This document shows positions 33,479 through 42,529 of a stretch of 45,399 nucleotides of DNA, piece by piece. Numbering within the stretch: position 1 is the stretch's first letter; each line of letters begins with the position of its first letter. Location of the stretch: contig DAOPZC010000042.1 in the NCBI GenBank assembly GCA_035353175.1, forward strand, positions 1-45,399, written 5' to 3'. Source of the DNA: DAOPZC01 sp035353175 (GTDB taxonomy: Bacteria > Verrucomicrobiota > Kiritimatiellia > RFP12 > UBA1067). Under the pieces are notes generated by a model. It ran no database searches and was not told the origin of the DNA. It saw only the letters and a list, made by a program, of their open reading frames with translations. The position numbers were made by a program, and so were the translations under genes.

Positions 33479-33506
33479 GGTACCGGCACCCCCGCACCGG
33501 CACCGC
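33479..33506. repeat. Degenerate 14-bp tandem repeat between msbA and murJ
   Basis: GGTACCGGCACCCC (33479-33492) is followed by CGCACCGGCACCGC (33493-33506); 10 of 14 positions agree. It lies in the 76-bp spacer next to seven- and eight-base C runs on the plus strand (G runs on the transcribed-gene strand). The spacing is a multiple of seven, like the heptad tracts elsewhere in the window. Confidence 0.45.
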
Positions 33507-33518
33507 AACAAGGCGCCC

Positions 33519-35501
33519 TTACTCCATCATCTGCATGTCGCACAGCGTGCGGTAAGAACCGCCGGCCGCGTATAGTTTTTCATGCGAACCGCGCTCGACG
33601 ATCACGCCCTTGTCCAGCACCAGAATCTGGGTGGCATTGCGGATCGTGCTCAGCCGATGCGCGATCGCGAAGGTGGTCCGGTTTGCCATCAGCTTGTTGA
33701 TCGCGTCCTGGACGAGTCGCTCGGTCACCGTGTCCAGTGCGCTGGTCGCCTCGTCCAAGATCAGAATCGGCGGGTTCTTGAGGATCGCCCGGGCGATCGC
33801 CACCCGCTGCCGCTCGCCACCGCTCAGCGCGAAGCCTTTTTCGCCGACCACCCGGTCATAGCCTTCCGGCTGCGAGACGATGAAGTCATGCGCATTCGCC
33901 ATCCTGGCCGCCTCGACCACCTGTTCGCGGGTCGCATTCGGCGAACCGTACGCGATGTTGGCCGCGATGGTGTCGTTGAACAGCACCGTCTCTTGTGTCA
34001 CCACGCCGATCAGGTTCCGCAGGTCCCCCACATGCATCTGACGCAGGTCCACGCCGTCCATCGTCACGCCGCCGCCGACCGGGTCATAGAACCGGGCCAG
34101 CAGGTTGGCCAGCGTCGTCTTGCCGGACCCCGTGCCGCCGACCACGGCCACGATCGATCCGCGCGGGATGTCGAAAGACACGTCTTTGATCGTCAGATCC
34201 GGATTGCTTCCATAGCGGAAACAGACGTGATCGAAATGCACGCGGGTGTCGAACCCGGTTTTCCTGACCGGATCGGCCACCACCGGCAGACTGAAGTCGG
34301 TATCCAGCAGCGAGTAAATGCGCGCCAGCGCCGCACGCCCGCGTTCGATCTGGGCCTGGACCTTGCCGAGCTGCTTCATCGGACGGTATGCGACAAGGAA
34401 CGGGACGAGCAGCGGAGCGATCTCGTTGATCGCGAGTTTACGGAAGAAGCAATACACCACGAAAACGAAGATCAGGAAGATGCCCATGCATTCGACCGCC
34501 GGTGTGATCAGCAATTCCAGCCGGATGGACCGCAGAACGCTTTTGACGTAGTACTGGTTCGCGGCTTTGTATTTCTCGATCTCGAACTCCTCCGTGTGGT
34601 AAGCCTTAACCACGCGGATACAGGTCAGGTTCTCGTGAATCTTGGCCGCAATGAAGGAAATCCGATGCAGGGCCTTGCGAGACCATTTACGCACCATCGT
34701 CCCCAACACGGCCATCGGCATGAGAAACAGCGGAAAGCCGAACAGCACCAGCACCAACGTTTCGATCATGTTGTTCTTGATCGCGAAGTAGATCACAAAG
34801 CCCACCGCCACCATGATTTCGAACGGCGCGCGGCAAATGTCCGCCAGCGTGTGCGCGATCACCTGTTCGATCTGCTGGGGATCGCTGGTGCAACGGCTCA
34901 TCAGCTGCCCCACGTCAGTCCGCCCGAAGAAACTCAGCGACTGGTTCTGGAGATGGCTGAACAGGTCCATCCGGAAATCCTGGACAACTTTTGAACCGGT
35001 CCATCGCAGGAAGTAATGGTTCAGATACATCGTCACCATTTTGACGAGCATGACGAACGGCACCACCACCAGCGAGATCAGGAGCAGTTCTCCCGTCATG
35101 CGCCCCTGCGAATCCCGGAACGTGATCCCGACGCGGTTCGCATACTTCTCGACCTTGCCGAACCAAGCGGGAAGCTCATCGCTTTTTCCGGCCGTGGAGC
35201 TCACGCCAGACGAGGCCGAATTGACGAGATCCTTCAGGTTCCCATCCAGAACAGAACGCCCGGATTTCTTCTGTTCGACGGCGGCCTCGGACACCTCGGC
35301 AAGAACACCATGGCGCTTCTCTTCCGAGGCTTGGATATGTTTGAGCATGGGCTGGATGACCTGGAAAATCGGCACCCAAGAACCCGCCGTGATCGAACCC
35401 GCCAGCAAACCGGCCAGCAACCGCCCGCGGTATTTGCGGGCATAGCGATACAGCCGGCCGTAAGCCTCCTTGGCGGTGTATTCTTTGTCGAAGAACTCCA
35501 T
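33519..35501 (-). CDS. msbA: MsbA-type ABC exporter (fused permease-ATPase)
   Basis: A 660-residue ABC half-transporter likely flipping lipid A-core across the inner membrane. TM1 is near residues 30-50. The other membrane helices extend to about 400, and the nucleotide-binding domain begins near 425, with Walker A GGTGSGKT at 455-462, Q-loop VVTQETVLF, signature LSGGERQRVAIA and Walker B ILILDEATSALD. Between TM1 and TM2 there is an unusually long soluble loop of about 75 residues rich in Ser, Lys and Glu. That explains a length near 660 rather than about 580. Other lipid or drug ABC exporters cannot be excluded. trxB ends 3 bp upstream. Confidence 0.85.
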   Translation of the reverse strand: MEFFDKEYTAKEAYGRLYRYARKYRGRLLAGLLAGSITAGSWVPIFQVIQPMLKHIQASEEKRHGVLAEVSEAAVEQKKSGRSVLDGNLKDLVNSASSGVSSTAGKSDELPAWFGKVEKYANRVGITFRDSQGRMTGELLLISLVVVPFVMLVKMVTMYLNHYFLRWTGSKVVQDFRMDLFSHLQNQSLSFFGRTDVGQLMSRCTSDPQQIEQVIAHTLADICRAPFEIMVAVGFVIYFAIKNNMIETLVLVLFGFPLFLMPMAVLGTMVRKWSRKALHRISFIAAKIHENLTCIRVVKAYHTEEFEIEKYKAANQYYVKSVLRSIRLELLITPAVECMGIFLIFVFVVYCFFRKLAINEIAPLLVPFLVAYRPMKQLGKVQAQIERGRAALARIYSLLDTDFSLPVVADPVRKTGFDTRVHFDHVCFRYGSNPDLTIKDVSFDIPRGSIVAVVGGTGSGKTTLANLLARFYDPVGGGVTMDGVDLRQMHVGDLRNLIGVVTQETVLFNDTIAANIAYGSPNATREQVVEAARMANAHDFIVSQPEGYDRVVGEKGFALSGGERQRVAIARAILKNPPILILDEATSALDTVTERLVQDAINKLMANRTTFAIAHRLSTIRNATQILVLDKGVIVERGSHEKLYAAGGSYRTLCDMQMME

Positions 35502-35504
35502 AGG

Positions 35505-36425
35505 CTATCCGTTCGCCGTCAGGTAACGCTCGGCCTGGAGCGCGGCCATACAACCGCTCCCGGCCGCCGTAATGGCCTGTTTGTAGTGCCGGTCCTGCAC
35601 GTCGCCCGCGGCAAACACGCCGGGCGCCGAGGTCCGAGCATCGTCGGTCACGACATAACCATCCGCATCCAACTCGACCTGCCCTGCAAATGCGGCCGTG
35701 TTGGGCGTGTGCCCGATAGCGATAAACACGCCCTGAACCGCGCGTTCGAACCGCTCGCCGGTCTTCACATTCGTGAGACGCACGCCGGTCACCTCGCCTT
35801 TGGCCACATCGGCGATCTCCTCGACCACCGCATTCCAAACCACGTCGATGTTGGGCGTCGAGAGGACGCGGTCCGACATGATTTTTGAAGCCCTGAAGGC
35901 GTCGCGGCGATGGATCACCGTCACCCGAGACGCCAGGCGCGACAAGTAGAGCGCGTCCTCCATCGCCGTATCGCCGCCGCCGACCACCGCCACGGGCTGC
36001 CCCTTGAAGAAAGCGCCGTCGCAAGTGGCGCAGGCCGAAACGCCTTTTCCCATCAGCAGGCGCTCGGAGTCGAGTCCCAGATACCGCGCGCTGGCGCCGG
36101 TGGCGATGACGACCGTCCGGGCCTCCAGTTCGCCGGCGATCATCAGCGAAATCTTTTTAACCGCGCCGGAAAGATCGCACGAAGCGACCTCATCCATCAA
36201 AAAGCGCACGCCGAAGCGTTCCGCCTGCTTGCGCATTGTGGAGACCAGATCGGACCCCGCAATCGGGTTTTCGAACCCCGGGAAATTCTCGACGTCCGTC
36301 GTCTGCGTCAACTGGCCGCCGGGCTGCATGCCCTCGATCACGACGGGATTCAAGTTCGCACGCGCAGCATAAATGGCCGCCGTCAGCCCCGCCGGCCCGC
36401 TGCCGACAATCACAACTTGCTCCAT
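35505..36425 (-). CDS. trxB: Thioredoxin reductase
   Basis: A 306-residue low-Mr thioredoxin reductase that transfers electrons from NADPH through FAD to thioredoxin. The FAD motif GSGPAGLTAA is at 8-17. The redox-active CATC is at 132-135 in the NADPH domain, followed by GGGDTAMEDA and HRRDAFRAS for NADPH 2'-phosphate binding. The C-terminal FAD motif is GVFAAGDVQD. ATG 36425 has AGAGGTG upstream; an 11-residue longer frame to 36458 is rejected. It starts 128 bp after the pilB stop, across a heptad repeat tract, and is 3 bp from msbA. Confidence 0.95.
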   Translation of the reverse strand: MEQVVIVGSGPAGLTAAIYAARANLNPVVIEGMQPGGQLTQTTDVENFPGFENPIAGSDLVSTMRKQAERFGVRFLMDEVASCDLSGAVKKISLMIAGELEARTVVIATGASARYLGLDSERLLMGKGVSACATCDGAFFKGQPVAVVGGGDTAMEDALYLSRLASRVTVIHRRDAFRASKIMSDRVLSTPNIDVVWNAVVEEIADVAKGEVTGVRLTNVKTGERFERAVQGVFIAIGHTPNTAAFAGQVELDADGYVVTDDARTSAPGVFAAGDVQDRHYKQAITAAGSGCMAALQAERYLTANG

Positions 36426-36455
36426 GGAACACCTCTTCCGATTCTTGAACAGAAA

Positions 36456-36553
36456 CAATGCTCAATGCAAACGCCCAGCTCCCGACGCCCAGGAGTTGAT
36501 GTCGTTCCTTGGGCGCACAGCGTTAAGCGCCGGGCGCCACACGTTTGACTCCA
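36456..36553. repeat. Degenerate heptad (period-7) tract between pilB and trxB
   Basis: From 36456 the plus strand divides in one phase into similar 7-mers: CAATGCT, CAATGCA, AACGCCC, AGCTCCC, GACGCCC, AGGAGTT, then after two weaker units GGCGCAC, AGCGTTA, AGCGCCG, GGCGCCA, CACGTTT and GACTCCA, ending at the pilB stop. Adjacent units share 4-6 of 7 bases. This is structure in a non-coding spacer; no known family name is claimed. Confidence 0.55.
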
Positions 36554-38272
36554 TTAGGTATAGCGCAAGACTTCGTCCACCGTCGTGTAGCCGTCGAGCA
36601 CGTTTCGGATGGCGTCTTCGCGCATGGTCCGCATCCCGAGTTCGCGTGCCCGCTCGCGGATGTACAGCGTTGGGCGGCGCTCGTTGATCAGATCGCGGAT
36701 CGGGTCCGATATCCGCAAGTATTCGAACACGCCTTTGCGGCCCTTGTATCCGGTGCCGTTACACTTCGAGCAGCCACGGCCGTAATAGAACGGCCGGTCA
36801 CCCACGGCGACGCGTTTCAGGTCCATGCGCACCAACGTGTCGTCATCCGGCATGTAGGGCTCTTTACAGTTCAGGCAGATGGTACGGACCAAGCGCTGCC
36901 CCAACACGGCTTCCAAAGTCGACGCGATCAGGTAGGGCGCCACGTTCATATCGACCAGACGCGTCACCGCGCCGGACGCGTCGTTCGTGTGCAAAGTGCT
37001 GAACACCAAGTGGCCTGTCAGTGACGCCTGAACCGCGATTTCGGCGGTTTCCAAATCGCGGATTTCGCCGATCATCATAATGTCCGGGTCCTGGCGCAGG
37101 AAGGCGCGCAACACTTTGCCGAAGGTGTTGCCGGCGCCGGGATTGATCTGCACCTGCACGATTCCGTCCATGTCGTATTCGACAGGCTCCTCAGCCGTCA
37201 ACAGCTTCTGGTCGACCGTGTTGATGCGCCGCAAGCAGGAATACAGCGTCGTCGTTTTACCGGAACCGGTCGGCCCCGTGACGATGATGATGCCGTTGGG
37301 CTTTTCGATATCCATCGTCAGCTCTTCGAAAATATCTTCCGGCAGACCGACGTTTTCGAGCTCGAGCGACACCACGCTGCGGTCCAACACACGGAGCACC
37401 ACGCTCTCGCCATGGGCGGTCGGCAGGCACGACACGCGGAGATCCACGGAGTGGCCGGCCACGGTCAGCGAAATGCGTCCGTCCTGCGGGATGCGGCGCT
37501 CGGCGATGTTCAGCCCGGACATGACCTTGATGCGCGAAATGATCGGAAGGGCCAGACGACGCGGCGGCGGCGACATTTCGTACAACGCTCCGTCCACGCG
37601 GTACCGGATCTTGAAGTCGGTCTCAAACGGCTCGAAGTGGATGTCCGACGCCCGGTCGGTGACGGCCTGATACAGCACCAGATTCACAAACCGGATCACA
37701 GGTGCCGCAGAAGCGGCGGACTCCAAACTCTTGTCATCAGCGTCGTCGACGTTCAGCGACGTGTCCAACGCGAGATCGGACTCCAAGCTGTTGAGCATGT
37801 CCGAAACGGTCGAGCTCTCGTCACCGTAGTATTCGGCGACGCGTGTCCGCACATCGTTTTCGCGCGCCAACACGAACTGCACGTCTTTGGTCAGGACGAA
37901 CATCAGCTCATCCATCACATGCGGATCGATCAGGTCGCAGGTCGCCAACGTGATGGTTCCGGCCGTCGCGTAGACCGGCAACACGTTGTACATGCGAGCC
38001 ACATTGGCCGGAATGCTTTGGATCACATCGTCGTCGATGGCCATGACCGCCAGGTCGATCATCTCGCACCCCTGATAGGCCGCCATCATCCCCAGCAAAT
38101 CCTCCTCGTTCACGTAGCCGTTGTCGATGAGCAATTTGCGGATCGGCTGACCCGTGTTGGTGTGCTCATCCCGCAGCTCCTCAGCCTGTTGCTGATCGAC
38201 AATGCCGTTGCTGACAACCAAGTCAAGCAGCGGATCATATGCGGACGCAATCGGTGTCAAAGTCTCTGCCAT
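36554..38272 (-). CDS. pilB: Type IV pilus/type II secretion assembly ATPase, PilB/GspE-like (copy 1)
   Basis: A 572-residue hexameric secretion ATPase powering pilin or pseudopilin polymerisation. The N-terminal GspEII-type domain runs to about 150. It is followed by an N2 domain (SDIHFEPFETDFKIRYRVDG), Walker A GPTGSGKT at 333-340, the Asp box AEEPVEYDMDGIVQVQIN, Walker B IMMIGEIRDLETAEIA and the His box TLHTNDASGAVTRL. Zinc ligands are CLNCKEPY and CSKCNGTG. AGGAGG precedes ATG 38272. It is the third gene of a pilB-pilT-pilB set, 3 bp from pilT. Confidence 0.92.
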   Translation of the reverse strand: MAETLTPIASAYDPLLDLVVSNGIVDQQQAEELRDEHTNTGQPIRKLLIDNGYVNEEDLLGMMAAYQGCEMIDLAVMAIDDDVIQSIPANVARMYNVLPVYATAGTITLATCDLIDPHVMDELMFVLTKDVQFVLARENDVRTRVAEYYGDESSTVSDMLNSLESDLALDTSLNVDDADDKSLESAASAAPVIRFVNLVLYQAVTDRASDIHFEPFETDFKIRYRVDGALYEMSPPPRRLALPIISRIKVMSGLNIAERRIPQDGRISLTVAGHSVDLRVSCLPTAHGESVVLRVLDRSVVSLELENVGLPEDIFEELTMDIEKPNGIIIVTGPTGSGKTTTLYSCLRRINTVDQKLLTAEEPVEYDMDGIVQVQINPGAGNTFGKVLRAFLRQDPDIMMIGEIRDLETAEIAVQASLTGHLVFSTLHTNDASGAVTRLVDMNVAPYLIASTLEAVLGQRLVRTICLNCKEPYMPDDDTLVRMDLKRVAVGDRPFYYGRGCSKCNGTGYKGRKGVFEYLRISDPIRDLINERRPTLYIRERARELGMRTMREDAIRNVLDGYTTVDEVLRYT

Positions 38273-38275
38273 ACC

Positions 38276-39361
38276 CTACCTCCTTGACTGCAGCTCTTCC
38301 TTCAGTTTCTGAACCAGGGTGTCGGGATCCTGTGACTTTGTCACCAGATCTTCATACGAAATCAACCCGCCGAGATAGAGATCCATCAAATGCGAATCCA
38401 GTGAAATCATGCCGAACTTCGCACCGGTCTGGATATCCGAACTGATTTGGAAGGTCTTGTTGTCGCGGATCCGCGAACGGATCGACGGCGTCGAGATCAT
38501 GATCTCAAACGCGGCCACACGGCCGGGCTTGTCCACGCGGGACAGCAGCAACTGCGAGATCACCGCGACCAAGCCTACCGAAAGCTGCGTCCGAACCTGT
38601 TCCTGCTGGTCGGTCGGGAATGCGTCGACGATACGATCGACGGTCGCCGCCGCACCGGTCGTATGCAACGTGGCGAAGACCAGATGGCCTGTTTCCGCCG
38701 CGGTGATCGCGGCCTGCATGGTTTCCAGATCGCGCATTTCACCGACCAGAATCACGTCCGGATCTTGACGCAGCGCACGTCGGATGGCCTCCGCAAACGT
38801 CGGCACGTCATGGCCGATCTCGCGCTGGGTCACCACCGATTTCTTGTGCGGATGATAATATTCGATCGGGTCTTCAACCGTGATGATGTGAACATCGCGT
38901 TCCTTGTTGATGATGTCGATCATGCTGGCAAGCGTCGTCGTCTTGCCTGAACCGGTCGGTCCCGTCACCAAAATCAGACCGCGCGGCCTAAATAGCAGCT
39001 CTTTCACCTGTTCCGGCAAACCGATCTGTTCCAGCGACAACAGCTTGTTGGGAATCTGACGCAAAACAATGCCGAAATGGCCGCGCTCCTTGAACACGCT
39101 CACACGGAAACGCGCGAGCTCGCCGAACGGCAGGGCGAAGTCGGCTCCGCCGCACTTCTCGATCTCATGCAGCTTGTCTTCGGCCGTGATCATCCGCGCC
39201 AAAGCCTCCGTGTCCGCCGGCGTGAGCACGGGGCTGTCAAGCGGCGTCAGCGAACCGTGGATGCGCAGCATCGGCGGTATGCCGACGCGAATATGCAAGT
39301 CGGATGCTCCTTCGTCCACCGTTGCCTGCAACAAATCCATCATGTTGATTTCGGAACTCAT
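38276..39361 (-). CDS. pilT: Twitching-motility retraction ATPase PilT
   Basis: A 361-residue PilT that depolymerises type IV pili. N-terminal DLLQATVDEGASDLHIRVG leads into the fold. Walker A GPTGSGKT is at 134-141, the Asp box is TVEDPIEYYHPHKKSVVTQREIG, Walker B is VILVGEMRDLETMQAAI, and the His box is TLHTTGAAATVDRI. The C-terminal AIRR-like motif occurs as AEAIRRALRQDPD. The zinc-binding cysteines of PilB are lacking, which separates it from the two flanking genes. Its ATG overlaps the stop of the upstream pilB by one base (TAATG). Confidence 0.95.
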   Translation of the reverse strand: MSSEINMMDLLQATVDEGASDLHIRVGIPPMLRIHGSLTPLDSPVLTPADTEALARMITAEDKLHEIEKCGGADFALPFGELARFRVSVFKERGHFGIVLRQIPNKLLSLEQIGLPEQVKELLFRPRGLILVTGPTGSGKTTTLASMIDIINKERDVHIITVEDPIEYYHPHKKSVVTQREIGHDVPTFAEAIRRALRQDPDVILVGEMRDLETMQAAITAAETGHLVFATLHTTGAAATVDRIVDAFPTDQQEQVRTQLSVGLVAVISQLLLSRVDKPGRVAAFEIMISTPSIRSRIRDNKTFQISSDIQTGAKFGMISLDSHLMDLYLGGLISYEDLVTKSQDPDTLVQKLKEELQSRR

Positions 39362-41055
39362 TAATCTGCATCTCCCATCGTTGCCCGCAAAACCTCCTCA
39401 AGCGACGTCATGCCCGAGGACACCTTCAATAAACCGTCTTCACGCAGCGTACGCATTCCCATTTCGCGTGCGCGGGCACGCAGGACCGTCGCAGGGGAAT
39501 GGTCGAAGATCAGACGCTGGATCGTGTCATCGATCTGAAAAATCTCGAAAATACCTTTGCGCCCTTTATACCCCGACTGACTGCAGACCGGGCATCCGGT
39601 GCCCTTGAACATCTTCGACACGGTGGCGTTCTTCGAGATCGAGCCGAGCATCTTCAGCTCCCGTTCCGTCGGCGTGTATTCCGCACGGCACTTATCGCAG
39701 ATCGCGCGCACCAAACGCTGCGCCATGGCGGCCCGCAGCGCCGAGGCCACCAGAAAGGGTTTCACGCCGATATCCAGCAAACGCGTCACCGCGCTGGGCG
39801 CGTCGTTGGTGTGCAGCGTGCTGAACACCAAGTGGCCCGTGAGCGCAGCCTCCATGGCGATGTCCGCCGTCTCGTGATCGCGAATTTCACCGATCATCAC
39901 GATGTTCGGCGCCTGACGCAGAATCGAGCGCAACGCCGCCGAAAAGTCGAGGCCCACGTCCTTGTTCACCTGGACCTGGTTGATGCCCGACATCTGATAT
40001 TCGACCGGATCCTCGACCGTGATGATTTTGCGGTCCGGCAGATTGATCTGACCCAAGCAAGCGTACAGCGTCGTCGTCTTGCCGGAACCGGTCGGGCCCG
40101 TCACCAGCAACACGCCGTCCGGCAACTTGATCAGACGCTCAAATTTGTTCTGGTCGTCGGACAGGAAGCCCAGCTGCGGCAACCCCAGCGACAGATTCGT
40201 CTTATCCAAGATACGCATGACGATGCTTTCGCCATGGTTGGTCGGAACCGATGACACGCGCAAGTCGAGATCCCGCCCTTGGACCTTCACCTGAATGCGT
40301 CCGTCTTGCGGAATCCGCTTTTCGGAAATCTTCATGTTTGACATGATTTTCACACGGCTGATGATCGCAGCCTGCAACCGCTTGGGCGGACTGTCCATCT
40401 GCCGCAACACGCCGTCGACGCGGTAGCGCACCCGGAAATGGCGTTCCATCGGCTCCAGATGAATATCGGATGCGCGCATCTTGATCGCCTCGGTGATGAT
40501 CATGCTCACAAGGCGGATAACCGGCGCATCGGAGTCCGTGGCGTCCGATTTGCCGTCGTTCTTGGCCTTTTCGGCGACGTCGATCTCCTCGTCCGACATC
40601 GCCCCGTAGATGTTTTCGAACTCTTCGGGGTAGAGCTTGTCCATCGCCGCCCGCACTTCCGCGCGCGGGGCCACCACCGCCTCGACGTTCATCTTCAGCA
40701 CGTACCGCAGGCTGTCCACGGTGTCGTACCCCATGGGGTCGCTCAGCGCCACCGTCAGCGAGTCTTCGGACCGGCAGACCGGCACCACGCCGTATTTCCG
40801 CGCCACGTCCGAAGGCATCACTTCTTTGACCGCCGGATCGATCGCGTCGGCATTCACGTGCACGTAATCCATGCCGAACTGCGCGGCGATCATCGCCAAC
40901 ACATCGTCTTCCGAGACGGCGCCCGTCTGAATCAGGATGTCGAGCGAGGTCTCGCCTTCCTGCCTGATCGAGTTCACGACGGTCGCGATCTGCTCGGACG
41001 TCACATAGCCCTGTTCCTGCAAGAGCTGTAAGACATATTCATCGTTTGATGTCAC
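39361..41055 (-). CDS. Type IV pilus/type II secretion assembly ATPase, PilB/GspE-like (copy 2)
   Basis: A 564-residue paralogue of the downstream pilB. N-terminal GspEII-type modules (YVTSEQIATVVNSIRQEGETSLDILI, AAQFGMDYVHVN) are followed by the N2 domain SDIHLEPMERHFRVRYRVDG. Walker A GPTGSGKT is at 320-327, with VEDPVEYQMSGINQVQVN, IVMIGEIRDHETADIA and TLHTNDAPSAVTRL. Zinc ligands are CDKCRAEY and CPVCSQSG. GTG 41055 is the start, 7 nt after GAGGAG. It could be a second pilus extension motor or the ATPase of a type II secretion system; no pilC, gspF or pilins are nearby to decide. Confidence 0.9.
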   Translation of the reverse strand: MTSNDEYVLQLLQEQGYVTSEQIATVVNSIRQEGETSLDILIQTGAVSEDDVLAMIAAQFGMDYVHVNADAIDPAVKEVMPSDVARKYGVVPVCRSEDSLTVALSDPMGYDTVDSLRYVLKMNVEAVVAPRAEVRAAMDKLYPEEFENIYGAMSDEEIDVAEKAKNDGKSDATDSDAPVIRLVSMIITEAIKMRASDIHLEPMERHFRVRYRVDGVLRQMDSPPKRLQAAIISRVKIMSNMKISEKRIPQDGRIQVKVQGRDLDLRVSSVPTNHGESIVMRILDKTNLSLGLPQLGFLSDDQNKFERLIKLPDGVLLVTGPTGSGKTTTLYACLGQINLPDRKIITVEDPVEYQMSGINQVQVNKDVGLDFSAALRSILRQAPNIVMIGEIRDHETADIAMEAALTGHLVFSTLHTNDAPSAVTRLLDIGVKPFLVASALRAAMAQRLVRAICDKCRAEYTPTERELKMLGSISKNATVSKMFKGTGCPVCSQSGYKGRKGIFEIFQIDDTIQRLIFDHSPATVLRARAREMGMRTLREDGLLKVSSGMTSLEEVLRATMGDAD

Positions 41056-41089
41056 AGTCAGTCTCCTCTAAACGTGTTGTCGCTGCGCC

Positions 41090-42529
41090 TCATGCCGGAC
41101 TTGCCAACTTCTCCGCCACCAGTTTGCCGACCAGCTTGGGATCAGCCTTGCCGTGACTCAGCTTCATCACCTGGCCCACCAAGAATCCGGCGGCCGCCTT
41201 TTTACCCGCCCTGAAATCCTCCGCCGATTTCGGGTTCGCCGCGATCGCCTGAGCCACGAACCCTTCCAGCGCGGCCGAATCGCTCACCTGCCCAAGGCCG
41301 CGCGCCTTCACCAGCGCCTCGGGCATGCCCCCCTCGCGGAACAGCTCGGGCAACAGCTCCTTCGCCGTCGGCCCGTTGATGACGCGTTTGTCGACCAGCG
41401 TGACCAGTTCGGCGAGCGCCGCCGGCGTCAGCGCACACTCGCCGATCGCCGTTCCCGTCTCCGAGAGAAGCCGCATGATCTCGGTCATGAACCAGTTTGA
41501 CACCGTCTTGCCCAAGCCCGGCGCGCAGGCCCGCGCCGCGGCCTCGAAGAAATCGGCGTTCGCCTTCGCGTCCGCCAGCACGCCCGCGTCGTATTCGGGA
41601 ATTCCGTACTCGGCCACCATCCGCTCGCGCCGCGCCGTCGGCAGTTCGGGCAGCGCCTCGCGCCACTCGGCGATCATCTCGTCGCTCAGCGACACCGGCA
41701 CCAGATCCGGCTCGGGGAAATAACGGTAATCGTGCGCGTTCTCTTTGCTACGCATGGACTGCGTCTCGCCCAGATCCGGTTCCCAGCGCCGCGTCTCCTG
41801 CACCAGCGTCCCGCCGCGCGTCACCGTGTTGAGCTGCCGCGCGATCTCGTACTCGAGCGCCGCGTAGATGCCCTTGAAGGTGTTCATGTTCTTGATTTCC
41901 ACCTTGGTGCCGAGCTTCTCCTGTCCCTCCGGCCGCACGCTGATGTTCACGTCCGAGCGCAGGTTTCCCTCTTCGAGGTTACAGTCGCTCACGCCCGCGT
42001 ACATCAGGATCTGTTTCAGCGCCTGCAGATACTCCATCGCCTCGTCCGGGGACGACAAGTCCGGCTCCGACACGATTTCCATCAGCGGCGTGCCGCAGCG
42101 GTTAAAGTCCACGCCGCTGAACCGCGCATAGTGGTTGATCTTCGCCGCATCCTCTTCGAGATGGATATGGTTGATGCGGACGCGCTTCGCCCCCGTCGGC
42201 GTAGGGATCGTCACGCCGCCACCCAGGCAGAGCGGATGCGTATTCTGCGAGATCTGGTAATCCTTCGACATGTCCGGATAGAAGTAGTTCTTGCGGTCAA
42301 ACGTGCTGCGGGGGTTGATCTCGCACCCGAGCATCAGGCCGGACATGACCGTGAGCTTGATCGCCTCGCGGTTCATCACCGGCAGAGCGCCGGGATAACC
42401 GAGGCAGACCGGACAAACGTTGGTGTTCGGCTCCGCGCCAAACTTCAGGCTGCACCCGCAGAACATCTTGGTGTTCGTCTTCAGCTGGACGTGGGTCTCC
42501 AGACCGATCGTGATCAGATACTTGCTCAT
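41090..42529 (-). CDS. gatB: Asp-tRNA(Asn)/Glu-tRNA(Gln) amidotransferase subunit B
   Basis: A 479-residue GatB, the kinase and tRNA-binding subunit of GatCAB that activates mischarged Glu-tRNA(Gln) and/or Asp-tRNA(Asn). It shows IGLETHVQLKT, the zinc site with CGCS and CPVCLG, the NYFYPDMSKDYQISQ segment and the TPLMEIVSEPDL motif. The YqeY-like tail domain spans the last 150 residues. AGGAGG within the end of gatA serves ATG 42529, and the stop and start overlap as ATGA. The copy 2 pilB starts 34 bp downstream. Confidence 0.97.
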   Translation of the reverse strand: MSKYLITIGLETHVQLKTNTKMFCGCSLKFGAEPNTNVCPVCLGYPGALPVMNREAIKLTVMSGLMLGCEINPRSTFDRKNYFYPDMSKDYQISQNTHPLCLGGGVTIPTPTGAKRVRINHIHLEEDAAKINHYARFSGVDFNRCGTPLMEIVSEPDLSSPDEAMEYLQALKQILMYAGVSDCNLEEGNLRSDVNISVRPEGQEKLGTKVEIKNMNTFKGIYAALEYEIARQLNTVTRGGTLVQETRRWEPDLGETQSMRSKENAHDYRYFPEPDLVPVSLSDEMIAEWREALPELPTARRERMVAEYGIPEYDAGVLADAKANADFFEAAARACAPGLGKTVSNWFMTEIMRLLSETGTAIGECALTPAALAELVTLVDKRVINGPTAKELLPELFREGGMPEALVKARGLGQVSDSAALEGFVAQAIAANPKSAEDFRAGKKAAAGFLVGQVMKLSHGKADPKLVGKLVAEKLASPA

